Shown one piece after another: positions 33,401-43,291 of a DNA stretch of 64,000 nucleotides. The stretch spans positions 38,350 to 102,349 of the forward strand of contig JAUCBJ010006864.1 in the NCBI GenBank assembly GCA_032718475.1, written 5' to 3'. The number at the start of each line of letters is the position of its first letter. Positions within the stretch are counted from its first letter, which is position 1. The position numbers and the translations under genes were made by a program. The stretch is from Nemertoderma westbladi (lineage: Eukaryota > Xenacoelomorpha > Nemertodermatida > Nemertodermatidae). The notes under the pieces were generated by a model. The model had not been told where the DNA came from. It searched no databases and saw nothing but the letters and a program-made list of their open reading frames with translations.

Positions 33401-36400
33401 ACAACCGATCGGACATGACTTGTAAAAATATAGACAGACAATCATGTCTGCCTGCCTGTCAGTCTGTCTGTTTTCGGTCTGTCTGTCTTTTTCAAGTACA
33501 TTTATCTACTAAATTGCAGTATAAGAACACACAATTGCTTCAAACAGACATTTTATGATGTCTGTGGTGTCTGTAATTTATTGTATGTCTGTCTCTTTGT
33601 CAGTATGTCTGTCTGTCTGTTTGTCGGTCTGTCTGTTCATTATATAAGGTAAATGCTACACTCATCAACAAACATAAAATTCATATGAGCTAAATCAATA
33701 ATATCAAATTATTGAAATTATATTGTGTTTGTTTCCAAAATTATATAGAACTTTACAAGCATTACTGTAATTCTAATTGACAGACAAGCAGACAGACAGT
33801 CGGACAGACAGACAAAGTTGAACAGACCCTACAGACTGGCAGACCAGAGCGTCATACGTTGGTAAAGAAACCATTATCCACATAGTGTGAGTATGTTGTT
33901 GAATGAAACTAAGCCTTGATAAAATATTTATGTATTGTATGTATATCCAAAAGAACAGACAACATACAGACAGCCAGAACTCACGAACGGACAGTAACTA
34001 GGTGTTACCCCTTCACCAACTTGTAGATGACATATCATAGTATATATGTACCAAATTTCTAGACGATTGACCATAACGGGGCCTACTACCACTAGGATCG
34101 GCATGCTGCATTGCAGCTGTATTTTTAAGAATGCTGTGCCGGCTTGTCGAACAAAATTGCGCCGCCACAACTCCCCATCACCCATGACATTTGCTAGATC
34201 ATCCGTATCTTCAAGGCCAGTGTCCTTTAAGAAGCTTCTCATGAAAGTCATGGGCTGTCCACCATGCTTATTTTCTCCATGGGGCTGCCAAAGCACAAGA
34301 TTATGCACTGGCTGGTCCTCATGGCGAAAGCAATGTCCTACAAAGCAGAGGCAGCATTTGTTCTAGTGTCAAGCTTGGGGGAACCAATGCGACACCTCCA
34401 ATGTTATATTAGTGTCTGGTTGGAAATGTGTGCATTGCATTTGACACAGTGAACCAGGCGTAGCTTCTTGTGAATGTGCCATCCAGAGATTTGGTGTCCT
34501 CAGCATGGACTCACCTTGTCACATTGGGGAACCGTCTGTGAGGGTGTTAAACTGAGGTTAGTCTAGTAACTAGCATCAGATTCACCACTGGCCTGGTTTG
34601 ACGGGGTGGAAACCATAAGAGTAGCCTCCAACTCCAGAATTCCTCTCCCCTTCACAATCTGACCCATTTTTTTGGGCCAGAAAGGATCATCAGGAAAGGG
34701 ACTCACAGAATTGTTGGCTCTTCTCTCTCCTCCAGTAGGGGATGATACAGGCAGCCATTCAGGAGATAACTGACGCCTGTGAGGCCAATTGTGTCCGGTA
34801 ATTCCACTGGCCTCAAGTGGCCGGACTTCCGCATTACTAAAGTAATCCATAGTGGGGGTTGGGGGGTGCTTTTTTGCCGAGTCAGCTCTCGGGGCAAATA
34901 CCACACCCTGGTTTGCCATTCCACAGGGTGGGTGTCGCAGTGGAGTCAGATATGAGGCCCATCACCCATACCTATCTGACGCACATGACCCACCATTGGC
35001 CGTGCAGCTCATCTGCTGGGCCATGCCCTGTACCCCTGCTGCCAGGTGCAGGTCGCAGTGAAGTGCACTCAGAGTGGACATGAGAACACTCTACTCCTGA
35101 CCAGCCATTGGTAGATCACCATCTGCCTGGCCAGGCCATATACCCCTGTAGCCAAGTATATGGGTCCTTAATCCAGGACCAAGGGCTCCTTATCCCAGAA
35201 CGAAGGGGGTCCTAATTACAGGACCAGATTTGCCCTAGTAAGAGGGTCTATGCAGCCACAGGTGGCACCTCCTTTATGCTACATGGAGGTGGCAAGTTTT
35301 CTTGACCAATGACCTAGAATACCTGACCTGACCTGAGATTGACCAAAACGGGGCCAAGATATTAAGAAGGGTCGAATCGACCCCCCCCCCCCCCGCTCCC
35401 TGGGCCCTAAGCGGGGATAAAAAACGCCCGGTCCTAAAAGGGTTAAATTCTCAATTTAGGGAAAGGAGCAGGTTGCATTGTGTCACGTAATATTAACCAA
35501 AACAATAAACTAAACACAATAGAACAGGTTACAGTTTTATTTATGAGAGTAATCAGCCGTTATTTTGCGTCGTATTTCCCCTGGAGAGGGGCTACCAGGA
35601 TGGATGTAAAAATTAAATTCTACGTCACTCACCCCTGGTGTTCACTTTATTTTATTTATCTAATACAGTAAGACCCTTTAGCAGAGTAAAATGCTCTTTG
35701 GGGCTGTTTCCCAGGTTCCGGATATGGATAACATTTCACACATCGCACTAATTGTGATTGTGATTTGTTTGCCTAGGCGATTGTGTATTACATTAGACGG
35801 GAGGCAGTTTCAGTTTGTTTGGTTGATGCAAGTTAATCTTGGTTTGCATCTTCCAATCTTCCATCTGTTTCTTAGAGTATTGGTTTGCATCTTCCAATCC
35901 CATCTGTTTCTTAGAGTATTGTAAGATCAGGTTCGTTTAAAGCCATCTTGATGCAGTTCTAGTTTTAGTACGTTATTAAACTCTTGCAAAATATTGAACT
36001 TTTATATAGAGCCGTATGGGGATAAACAGCGGGAAAAACAACGGCCTGTTGTAATATTGATTTTATATAATTTATCATGAGCAAATAATAAATTGTTATC
36101 TTACTTATTATTATTGGGTCAATTTTGTCAATTTTGTCAATAGATATCATTCTATATATAACTGTAAAAATTTGATATAAGTTTAGAGGCTGTGTGTTAA
36201 TAGAATCATTATTTGATTGCGGCAAATCTATAAGTACTATACTCCCGTTTGGCTGCTTTCCAGACATTAGACATTAAGTAAATGAGAAGAAAGTCGGTCA
36301 CGCTTTCAAAGTTGGTATCACATATGACGCGTGTGTCAATAATACCGGTAATAGCGGTAGATAACCATACACAAATGACTGAGTGACACTTTAGAATACT

Positions 36401-36828
36401 CAATTATGTTTATCTAATACCTAAATACCTAATAGACTAGAGGCCTACCACCTGTATCCTGTAAATCACCATATAAATCAGATGATCAAATTGTTAGACA
36501 TGCAATCAATATGTATGTAAATCGTGGTTATACTGACATGGTTATATACACTGACGGGAGCTGAACTTCAATGCCAGCCCTAATCCGCAACTGCACCACT
36601 TACCTCCGTATGTAAAATCTGAAAAATAAAAAAAAGTTACGTAGAGTTAAATACTTACAAAACTATTAGCTACCATTAAAAACTAACTTGATATGGACCG
36701 ATAGAACGGTTTAATTGAACTAAATTGAAGCCAATGTAGATCTACTTACCAACAGCTGTATATGATGCTGCTAGAGATATGAACATCAACATTATTATAA
36801 TAATGCCATCCAATTGATATGCACCCAT
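27325..36828 (-). CDS. Secreted or membrane-anchored alpha carbonic anhydrase, six recognised coding exons
   Basis: Hydrates CO2 to bicarbonate, outside the cell or in the secretory path. Exons, in order: 36750-36828, 36604-36618, 31681-31857, 31089-31351, 28336-28566 and 27325-27423. All junctions are AG/GT and phases agree, totalling 288 codons. Exon 1 encodes a signal peptide. The three zinc-ligand His are in QLHFHW and EIHIIYV, the gate Glu is in GSEHSVDG, and the proton-shuttle His is in NNGHTV. The Thr pair is in GSVTTPNC. Cys in YPNYCAGNRQSPIDI and Cys in TTPNC match the disulfide of secreted family members. Catalytic residues are intact, so it looks active. The 3' end is uncertain: either splicing at 27325 to an unseen last exon, or read-through to a stop near 27232 with a hydrophobic tail. 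Large introns are full of mobile elements. Confidence 0.88.
28336..28566 (-). CDS. Carbonic anhydrase exon 5: substrate-binding Thr region
   Basis: 77 codons containing FFRYQGSVTTPNCNEIVQW and TVFHKYLNI. The acceptor is ATCCACAG and the donor is CAG/GTAATA. Confidence 0.92.
29039..29808. mobile_element. piggyBac-like non-autonomous element (770 bases) in carbonic anhydrase intron 4
   Basis: Ends are inverted: CCCTTTGCGTACCAAC at 29039 and its near-exact complement ending GCAAAGGG at 29808. The right flank is TTAA (29809-29812) and the left TTAG (29035-29038), a one-base decay of TTAA. The TTAA target with CCC ends is the piggyBac signature. There is no transposase. Four palindromic 17-mers GGCGGCA-NNN-TGCCGCC lie inside (29065, 29117, 29167 and 29654). 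Confidence 0.8.
29366..29574. mobile_element. MITE (209 bases) with perfect 27-base inverted ends, nested in the piggyBac-like element
   Basis: The inverted ends at 29366-29392 and 29548-29574 match perfectly. They start GTAAAACGCGG and contain three GGATCC-type steps. The interior carries GGGAAAGGAGCAGGTTACAG and the AACCAAAACAATAAAC core (29443-29458) shared with other MITEs here that have different termini. Confidence 0.85.
30368..30567. mobile_element. PIF/Harbinger-like MITE, copy 1 (200 bases)
   Basis: Starts GGCCGCGTTCACACTACCGA and ends with the complement (TCGGTAGTGTGAAAGCGGCC). The target duplication is TAA at 30365-30367 and 30568-30570. A TWA target plus GGCC ends fit PIF/Harbinger. 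It lies in carbonic anhydrase intron 4. Confidence 0.8.
31089..31351 (-). CDS. Carbonic anhydrase exon 4: zinc site
   Basis: Encodes YKFEQLHFHWQS, GSEHSVDG and EIHIIYV (all three zinc His), then ALAVMSILLE. The acceptor is AATTTTTCAG and the donor is GAG/GTTGGT. Confidence 0.92.
31681..31857 (-). CDS. Carbonic anhydrase exon 3
   Basis: Encodes DRDEWGTLYPNYCAGNRQ, the SPIDI motif and LENNGHT. The acceptor is TTATTACAG. The donor is ACAG/GTGCTG, chosen because joining there recreates a Val codon in NNGHTV. Confidence 0.88.
32141..32260. mobile_element. Poly-G-ended MITE, half copy
   Basis: A G run, then GACTGGACACAAATCCCATC and GAATTAATATTAGCCTC, matches one end of the MITEs at 32627 and 44954. 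It breaks off near 32210 and another long G run follows. Confidence 0.65.
32627..32857. mobile_element. Poly-G-ended MITE, full copy in carbonic anhydrase intron 2
   Basis: A 13-G run and TCTGGACGCAA begin the element, and TTTTGCGTCCAGTCTCC ends it as the inverted repeat. The core (ATTATTGTTTTGGTT, CTGTAACCTGCTCCTTTCCCT-like) is in the middle. It is related copy for copy to 44954-45174 and 45841-46245. Confidence 0.8.
33130..33300 (+). mobile_element. RTE-like LINE, C-terminal fragment
   Basis: Translates to GNISLPKPSITLQRRRL and LAGHSFHRQNQPVHNLV, matching the C-terminal segment of the RTE-like element at 57960-58090. Confidence 0.75.
33930..34500 (-). mobile_element. RTE-like LINE, 3' end copy in carbonic anhydrase intron 2
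   Basis: Minus-strand translation gives QPVHNLVLWQPHGENKHGG and LKDTGLEDTDDLANVMGD, close to the C-terminus of the element at 55349-58206. It extends beyond that copy's 3' end (to about 34020), so it shows the genuine 3' untranslated part of the family. Confidence 0.82.
34563..35340 (-). mobile_element. Probable 5' region of an RTE-like element, joined to its 3' end by deletion
   Basis: A 118-codon minus frame starts at an ATG (34919): MANQGVVFAPRADS, then GITGHNWPHRRQL, a Pro/Ser-rich type of leader often seen before endonuclease in such elements. The endonuclease and RT do not follow; the C-terminal block (34500 and below) comes next. The GC-rich stretch 34920-35340 is probably its 5' untranslated region. 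The link to the RTE family rests on adjacency and orientation. Confidence 0.45.
35375..35620. mobile_element. Poly-C/G-ended MITE copy
   Basis: A C run (35381-35394) precedes GGGTTAAATTCTCAATTTAGGG, AAAGGAGCAGGTT, the core at 35495-35510, and ACAGTTTTATTT.TGAGAGTAATCAGC with TTTCCCCTGGAGAGG. One terminal repeat is degraded. Confidence 0.7.
36604..36618 (-). CDS. Carbonic anhydrase exon 2: 15-base microexon
   Basis: TTTTTCAG precedes 15 bases and GTAAGT follows. The 15 bases keep phase 1 and add the residues around FTYG, the family's usual aromatic-x-Tyr-Gly motif just before the Trp of DEWG. Skipping it would also keep the frame, so it may be optional. Confidence 0.72.
36750..36828 (-). CDS. 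Carbonic anhydrase exon 1: start codon and signal peptide
   Basis: The ATG at 36828 is followed by a hydrophobic stretch (IIIIMLMFISLAAS), a typical signal peptide. A strong donor (GTAAGT at 36749-36744) follows. It ends in phase 1, matching the next two exons. Confidence 0.8.
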
Positions 36829-37043
36829 TTCTGTTCAACCAGCTAGCGAATCCCTTTTTAATCAAAGATAAATGGTTGATCCACTGGATTGTCAAAAAGT
36901 AATAGTCGATCCAGGACCAGGAGGTGTGACAAACGTATGATTGATCAGAAGATGGTGAACTTTGCGAAGTTTCTAAAGTTGATCTAATATTTAAAGCTAT
37001 ACATTGGAAATACAATTTATATCGAACGATAGTAACTGTGTTA

Positions 37044-37761
37044 GGCCGCTCTTTCACACTATCCAGTCAAAAGATAAAACTCAAAAGAGCAAAGTCAAAA
37101 GACAAAAGTCAATGAACTCTGATTAATTAAGAAAAGTAATGACTTTTTATTAATAGAATGTCGGCTAAAACACAAACCATGCAAATTTAACTTGAAAAAA
37201 ATTTAGATACAGAGGGGATGTTCAATGTTCAGTTTGTAGTGGCACGATACTCCAACCAAAAAAATAAACGAAAGTCGATAGCGCAGGTGATATGCTGACA
37301 GGTATATTTTTCAGAGTAATCAGTGGTTATTTGAGTTCATTTTCCCCTGGAGAGCGATGAATTTAGATTTCTTCCAGATGTAACAACACATTATTAAAAG
37401 TATGGCTTCTTCTCTTCAATAATCTTCACTTCATAATATTCGTTGTTGAATCCCACAGGTGATCCTGATTTCTGTAACCGGGAAGGTGTACAGAACAGAT
37501 TCCATCCCATTCTCTGACAAGGGATATTAACAATTCCACTTGGTCAGGGCTCCAAGGATTCAATGCTAAAGGCATGTCGATTAAAGGCGAATGGACTGTA
37601 ATAATTGTGTTTTATAATAGGTGGGTGTACAGTACTTCAAGAAACTATAATTATTACTTAGCTATAATAAATAGTAAAATATAAGGGCATTCTAGAAATA
37701 ATTAAATTATAAGATAATATTTATGTATTTTGTCTTTTGACTGGATAGTGTAAAAGCGGCC
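37044..37761. mobile_element. PIF/Harbinger-like MITE, long copy 3 (718 bases) with a nested MITE
   Basis: Starts GGCCGCTCTTTCACACTATC and ends with the complement (GATAGTGTAAAAGCGGCC). Flanks are TTA and ATA. The interior from about 37230 to 37395 contains a diverged poly-G-type MITE body (AACCAAAAAAATAAAC, TTTTCCCCTGGAGAG). Confidence 0.72.
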
Positions 37762-37851
37762 ATATGGTACATACAGTACATAGTAGGCCTATAAACCCTA
37801 CTTTTCATAATAAATTTTTCATAATAATCAAGAATATTTATATTTGGTGTT

Positions 37852-37900
37852 GCAGGCGCCCTTATGGAATATTTACATTCTTATCAGGGCGCCTGCAGCC
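37852..37900. repeat. Short hairpin, 13-base stem
   Basis: TGCAGGCGCCCTTA and its near-complement TCAGGGCGCCTGCA flank a 20-base AT-rich loop. Confidence 0.6.
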
Positions 37901-38074
37901 ACCGCACTAATTATCTTTACCGGTAATTAATCATACTCGCTATTTTTTATAAATTGTCGAGTATTTAAACAGGTTAGCTCTAAATTAAATGTAGAACACT
38001 TAGCAACCTTTAACAACAATAAACTATATACTTTTATTTGCACATAGTTATCGCATGGGCTACTATATTTATAC

Positions 38075-38206
38075 GGCCTGCTGCATATACACCAGTGTTG
38101 ACGTGTCATGTGTCACAGTTAGCGGTCACAGTATACGGGGTAAATAGTGACAAGTCAACCGTCAACTGTGACATGTGACACGTAAACACTGGTGTATACG
38201 CAGCCT
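38075..38206. mobile_element. Foldback element, about 132 bases
   Basis: Arms of about 48 bases (starting GGCCTGCTGCATATACACC and ending GGTGTATACGCAGCC) pair with few mismatches across CAGTGTTGACGTGTCA and TGACACGTAAACACTG. Confidence 0.7.
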
Positions 38207-38234
38207 AACATGTCACCTGCGAAGTGGCCTCTTA

Positions 38235-38432
38235 GGCCGCATTCACACCACCGAGTCAAAGTCAAAATCAAAAGACAACAAACTAGTCAAATGAAAGTAA
38301 ATATAGCTAGCAATAAAAATAATAATATATATTTTATAATACATACATAAGGGCATTCTGGAAATAATTATATTTCATGTGATGTTTTTACATTTTGTCT
38401 TTTGAGTTTGGCTCGGTAGTGTGAACGCGGCC
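38235..38432. mobile_element. PIF/Harbinger-like MITE, copy 2 (198 bases)
   Basis: Starts GGCCGCATTCACACCACCGA and ends TCGGTAGTGTGAACGCGGCC, with TTA duplicated at 38232-38234 and 38433-38435. It is collinear with copy 1 at 30368-30567. Confidence 0.82.
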
Positions 38433-38511
38433 TTAGAAAGAGGCCAGTTTTTTTTTTTACAATATTTTGATATTTTGATATGTGGGGATATCTATAAATT
38501 TTCACTTGCTG

Positions 38512-38998
38512 CAATTTGGTTAATGGACGTAATTGAAGCCTCATCGTTAAGTAAGATTCAAAATTTTATGGTAGCTAGTGTTTTAGGTAGGTTTAGCTAG
38601 TAATTACAACACTGATTCCGAAGCATGGGATCATTTTTTTATTGACTTTAAACACGTTTTAGAACGATCCCATGCGTTTTAAATATAATCCAGAATTTTT
38701 CTAAAAATGTTGTAGAACAAAAAATATTTGTTATAGAACATATATTTTTATTTAATAGCTAACATGTTCCGGAACAATTTATATACAAATAGTAATATGA
38801 ACTAGCTACCACAAAATATTTATAGAAGGAAGTAGGATGTCGGAACCAGTGCAGTCTCGAAAATTACTAGCTAAACCTACCTACTGTACTGTACTGTACT
38901 GTACCTACTGTACTGTAAAACACTAGCTACTATATAATTTAGTACAGTATATTGCTTAACGAGGAGGCTTCAATTACGTCCATTAACCAATGACCAAA
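38512..38998. mobile_element. Foldback element with about 100-base arms
   Basis: The left arm (TTGGTTAATGGACGTAATTG, then GAAGCCTCATCGTTAAG and GGTAGGTTTAGCTAGTAAT) is repeated inverted at 38850-38995. The right arm has gained a CTGTA microsatellite (38884-38915). The middle holds a second palindrome around GATCCCATGC. Confidence 0.75.
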
Positions 38999-40084
38999 TA
39001 ATTGCAGATAATGACCAAATAATATTTTTACTATGTTCTCCCCCCCTTTATTAAATTCGTTACGCTCGGTAAATAAAATATCTCGAGTATAGTAAAATTA
39101 TTGCTTACATTATTTTCCAAGCAAATGTTACTATTAACTCACCCTATTAAATAATTTCTAAGCCTCTTTTTTGTAAACCGGTAAAATTTGCAGCAGTCCG
39201 CACATTTGTGCTGCTTGCACACTTGCAAAGCCTTTCTTAGGCCTATTTAAGTAGCTGTATAAGTAGTATAAAACGTAAACTGCAAAAAACAAACATGGAA
39301 ACACAGCATTGTCGATAATCTAATATATAAACTTATTGAAAGATCGAAAAAGCTTCGCAGAATGTAGCAAAAAAAACTGTAAATAAGAGTTAATAAAGTT
39401 AATTTAAAAAGTTATATATTTCATCTTTATAAAGTTCAGGATTGCTGATGTTATCAAATTTACCAATAGTGCGGAAAGCCAAGGCGTTGTTATACAGTAA
39501 CAACCCCAGTCATTGATTGGTAGGGGAAAATAGCCTACAACCACCAATCAGCTATCTCTTGAAATTCTTGATTCTAATGACAATATTAAATCCATTAGAG
39601 ACTGCTAATTTCATTTTTTAGCCATTATAAATAAATGTTGGAGGCGGGGAGTAACAAGACTGACGACTATAAATTATATGAACTGTCAGATAATTAATTC
39701 ATCTACTGTTTACTGGTTAGTTGTTGAAGAAACTATACACAGTTCTCAGTTTTATCGCTGTAACCATTCGGATAGCAACTCAGATTTTAATGGTAGACTG
39801 CAATTTACGTCTACATATCAGTCAATACCAATCAGCCACAGCCATTACTCGACCCTACTGCACTGACATTAGTGTTCAATGAATTCAATAACAATGCTCT
39901 GTGTCAGTGTGGCATTAGCCCATGTGGAAAATACAAGGTTTTCACTTTTCTGACGATATTTTAATGGAATTTTATGAAGAATTTGTATTTATTTTTAAAT
40001 TTTTTCAATTTATTCTCAAAGTTTTCTTTTCGCGCTGATTTATATGGCCCATGTGAAGAATTCCAGAATTTCTACCGTTATTTT
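38999..40084. other. Unassigned AT-rich sequence
   Basis: No gene or clear element seen. Short CCCATGTG.A.AA.TTCAGG-like pieces near 39925 and 40050 resemble the end of the foldback element that follows. Confidence 0.5.
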
Positions 40085-40446
40085 TCACTTTGCAGTTACC
40101 CCCAAGTGAAGAATGCAAGGTTTTCACTAAAAATACAGGTTACAGAAGAGCTGAATCTAACCAAAACAATAAACGAATTAGTATATGTACAGGTTATAAG
40201 ACAGAAATAAGCGCTATAAAACACTTAATAATGATAAATTAAAAAAAAAAAATCTTCATATATAAAATTTCAATAAAAAGTCGACCGAAAAGTGAAATAC
40301 TGGTATTCTTGACATGGGCGATTTCTGTCTTATAACCTGAATAGATACTTATTCGTTTATTGTTTTGGTTAGATTCAGCCCTTCTGTAATCTGGGTTTTT
40401 AGTGAAAACCTGGCATTCTTCACATGGACGTAAACTGCAAAGTGAA
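40085..40446. mobile_element. Foldback element with about 125-base arms carrying the shared MITE core
   Basis: The left arm contains TTCACTTTGCAGTTAC, GTGAAGAATGC.AGGTTTTCACT, CTGAATCTAACC and the core at 40159-40174. The right arm repeats all of these inverted (core at 40355-40370). The loop is about 100 bases of AT-rich sequence. Confidence 0.82.
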
Positions 40447-41424
40447 CTATAACTGTATAACAGCAGAAAGTCTGGTATACTTCACATCGAGGTAAACTGT
40501 AAAGTGAAATATATCAGCAGAAAGTCTGGTATACTTCACATCGAGGTAAACTGTAAAGTGAAATATAACAGCAGAAAGTCTGGTATACTTCACATCGAGG
40601 TAAAATGTATAGTGAAATATAACAGCAGAAAGTCTGGTATACTTCACATCGAGGTAAACTGTAAAGTGAAATATAACAGCAGAAAGTCTGGTATACTTCA
40701 CATCGAGGTAAACTGTAAAGTGGAATATAACAGCAGAAAGTCTGGTATACTTCACATCGAGGTAAAATGTATAGTGAAATATAACAGCAGAAAGTCTGGT
40801 ATACTTCACATCGAGGTAAACTGTAAAGTGAAATATAACAGCAGAAAGTCTGGTATACTTCACATCGAGGTAAACTGTAAAGTGAAATATAACAGCAGAA
40901 AGTCTGGTATACTTCACATCGAGGTAAAATGTATAGTGAAATATAACAGCAGAAAGTCTGGTATACTTCACATCGAGGTAAACTGTAAAGTGAAATATAA
41001 CAGCAGAAACTCTGGTATACTTCATATCGAGGTAAACTGTAAAGTGAAATATATCAGCAGAAAGTCTGGTATACTTCACATCGAGGTAAACTGTAAAGTG
41101 AAATATAACAGCAGAAAGTCTGGTATACTTCACATCGAGGTAAACTGTAAATTGAAATATAACAGCAGAAAGTCTGGTATACTTCACATCGAGGTAAACT
41201 GTAAAGTGAAATATAACAGCAGAAAGTCTGGTATACTTCACATCGAGGTAAACTGTAAAGTGAAATATAACAGCAGAAAGTCTGGTATACTTCACATCGA
41301 GGTAAACTGTAAAGTGAAATATAACAGCAGAATGTCTGGTATACTTCACATCGAGGTAAACTGTAAAGTGAAATATAACAGCAGAAAGTCTGGTATACTT
41401 CACATCGAGGTAAACTACAATGTG
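40447..41424. repeat. Minisatellite, 54-base unit, 18 copies, with a three-unit pattern
   Basis: TCTGGTATACTTCA recurs at 40471 and every 54 bases to 41389 with no indel. In the first half every third unit reads AAAATGTATAG instead of AAACTGTAAAG. The unit's CTTCACATCGAGGTAAACTG.AAAGTGAA resembles the adjacent foldback arm end. Both strands are open because 54 is divisible by three; I do not call these frames genes. Confidence 0.95.
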
Positions 41425-43291
41425 AAATATAACAGAATAATAACACGATATATAAACGACTATAATATCAGTATAACACGAATAAGACAGATTATAATAT
41501 GCAACGAAGGAAATTTCCCTGGAGCTTTGTAAGTTTCCCGATCCTCAGGGAGGAGCGAATATGGATGTAGGAAGATGTATGGATGGCAGCCACTCAACGC
41601 TCCCAAACTTCTCCATACACTTCAAACTAATGCAATTCCATCTGAAAACTCTCAACAACTAATAAATCTCAATAAATCTCAAAACTAATTGCCTTTATTT
41701 AACGGGACGCGATATCGTCTTTCTTATGCATAACAGAACTGCATCAGAGCGTGTCTGCCACGGACTCAATTAATGATAGATAGCTCGTCCCTATGGTATC
41801 GTATTTAATGTTATCTACTTCTCCAGTAGAGCATACAATAAATAATTAACATAACAGTGAAACTTTTTAACAATTCAGTGATTTTGCAATGTTTTTTAAT
41901 TAAAGTAGTTAGTTAGAAACGCATTAAAACCTGTTACTTTGTGAATTTGGATAAATTTCCAAGCATATTGATTCAATCACTGATGCCGAACATACACTGC
42001 AAACAACGAATCTCTAGTTAAAGGTTACTGTACAATAGATTCCTTAATTGCCTTTTATCAGTTGCTTATTCACGTCGTGAGATGAGATCATCATCTGTGG
42101 TAGTATAACAGCATAATTTTATACACTTCGCATGGGCCGTGACATTGTCAACGAAGTAATAATTATTTATTACATGGGAAAAAAAGTATAACTTTTTTCA
42201 CATTTCTCGAGGCATTTTATTTACGGAGCGTCGATAAATAAAGGGTCGAGAGAATATTGATAAAAAGTTATACATTTTTCCCCATGGAATACGTAATTTC
42301 ATTCTTAAATTGGTACCGGTAATTTTTTGTTGCTCAATTCTTTAATATTATATAAGATAGAGCGACATAGTGATACAAAATAAATTTTATTGTATTTTAC
42401 TGTTATTTGTTTACTGTTATAGTGTTATTTTGCAGTTTATTTTACTATATAGCTTCCATAGTTACTCTAATTCAAATTACTGTACTATAATCTTTAACTC
42501 CTGATGCTGCCCTACTCAATGTTAAATATTTTAAGTGTTCTCGAACACTTAAATTTGTTAAGTAACTAGAGAGCCGCTTAACAACAAAAACCAATATTGG
42601 ATATTGAGTTCCGTTTTGGAATTCGCCTTGCGGACACTGAAGTTGCAATAACTTTTGGGTGTTTAAATGGATTTTGCTCAAATTACGTGCAAACCTTTTC
42701 TACTTCGATGCACTTTCAACACATGTAATAAAATTTAAGAAATTCCACCAAAAATGTTATAAATTACTATTTTAGCTGGGAAAAAAAGTAAAATCAATAC
42801 AATCTTATGGGCTAAATTTCTCCTGATTTTATATTCTAGCGAAAAAGTAACAATTTAAGAATAAAAATTATGTCAGTTATTATTAGAGTATAATATTAAC
42901 ATCAAGCGCGATAACCTTTAACTTCATATTAATATATTAAAGTACCTAAAGCAATGAAATAATATGCACAAGTTCTATACGTATCGATTTTTACATAAAA
43001 TTTACAAATGTACAAAATTTAGCCTAAATGTTGCATACTGCAAGGTTTGAATTTATAAAGTTGGCGCCAAAAATACATAATTACATAATAAAAAGACGGT
43101 TCTGAGCTACTGTATAAATCGCCTAAAAAACTGTAAAATATTTATTCAGTTATATAAAGGGATGCGGGAGCTAATATCTAGCAAATGTAAAAACATATAA
43201 TTAATACTATCGGTCGGTATGTATGAGTTACAAATCTGTGTCCATGTTAGTGATGTGTGCGTTGTTTTTGATTAGGATAAACAAACTGTAT
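41425..43291. other. Unassigned AT-rich sequence with one foldback
   Basis: No coding region recognised. The only structure I see is the inverted repeat at 42163-42300. Confidence 0.5.
42163..42300. repeat. Inverted repeat, about 60-base arms
   Basis: ATTACATGGGAAAAAAAGTATAACTTTTT and onward is mirrored by AAAAGTTATAC.TTTTTCCCCATGGAATACGTAAT, with TCTCGAGG/GGTCGAGAG and TTTATTTACGG/TCGATAAATAAA steps nearer the loop. Confidence 0.7.

Larger units (their letters stand above)
32380..33640. repeat. CTGT/GTCT microsatellite clusters
   Basis: Several runs of TCTGTCTG and GACTGACTGACT (about 32385, 32560, 32935, 33440 and 33590). Two 3'-end-like blocks (32255-32380 and 33315-33440) share GCTGTGAAAAA.TGGGAA and CCGATCGGACAT before the microsatellite, so they belong to one repeat family with a GTCT tail. 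Confidence 0.7.

Noticed and set aside
40447-41532. Long open frames of 318 and 342 codons on both strands
   Set aside because: They are produced by a 54-base tandem repeat whose length is a multiple of three. Both strands are open equally and no domain is present.
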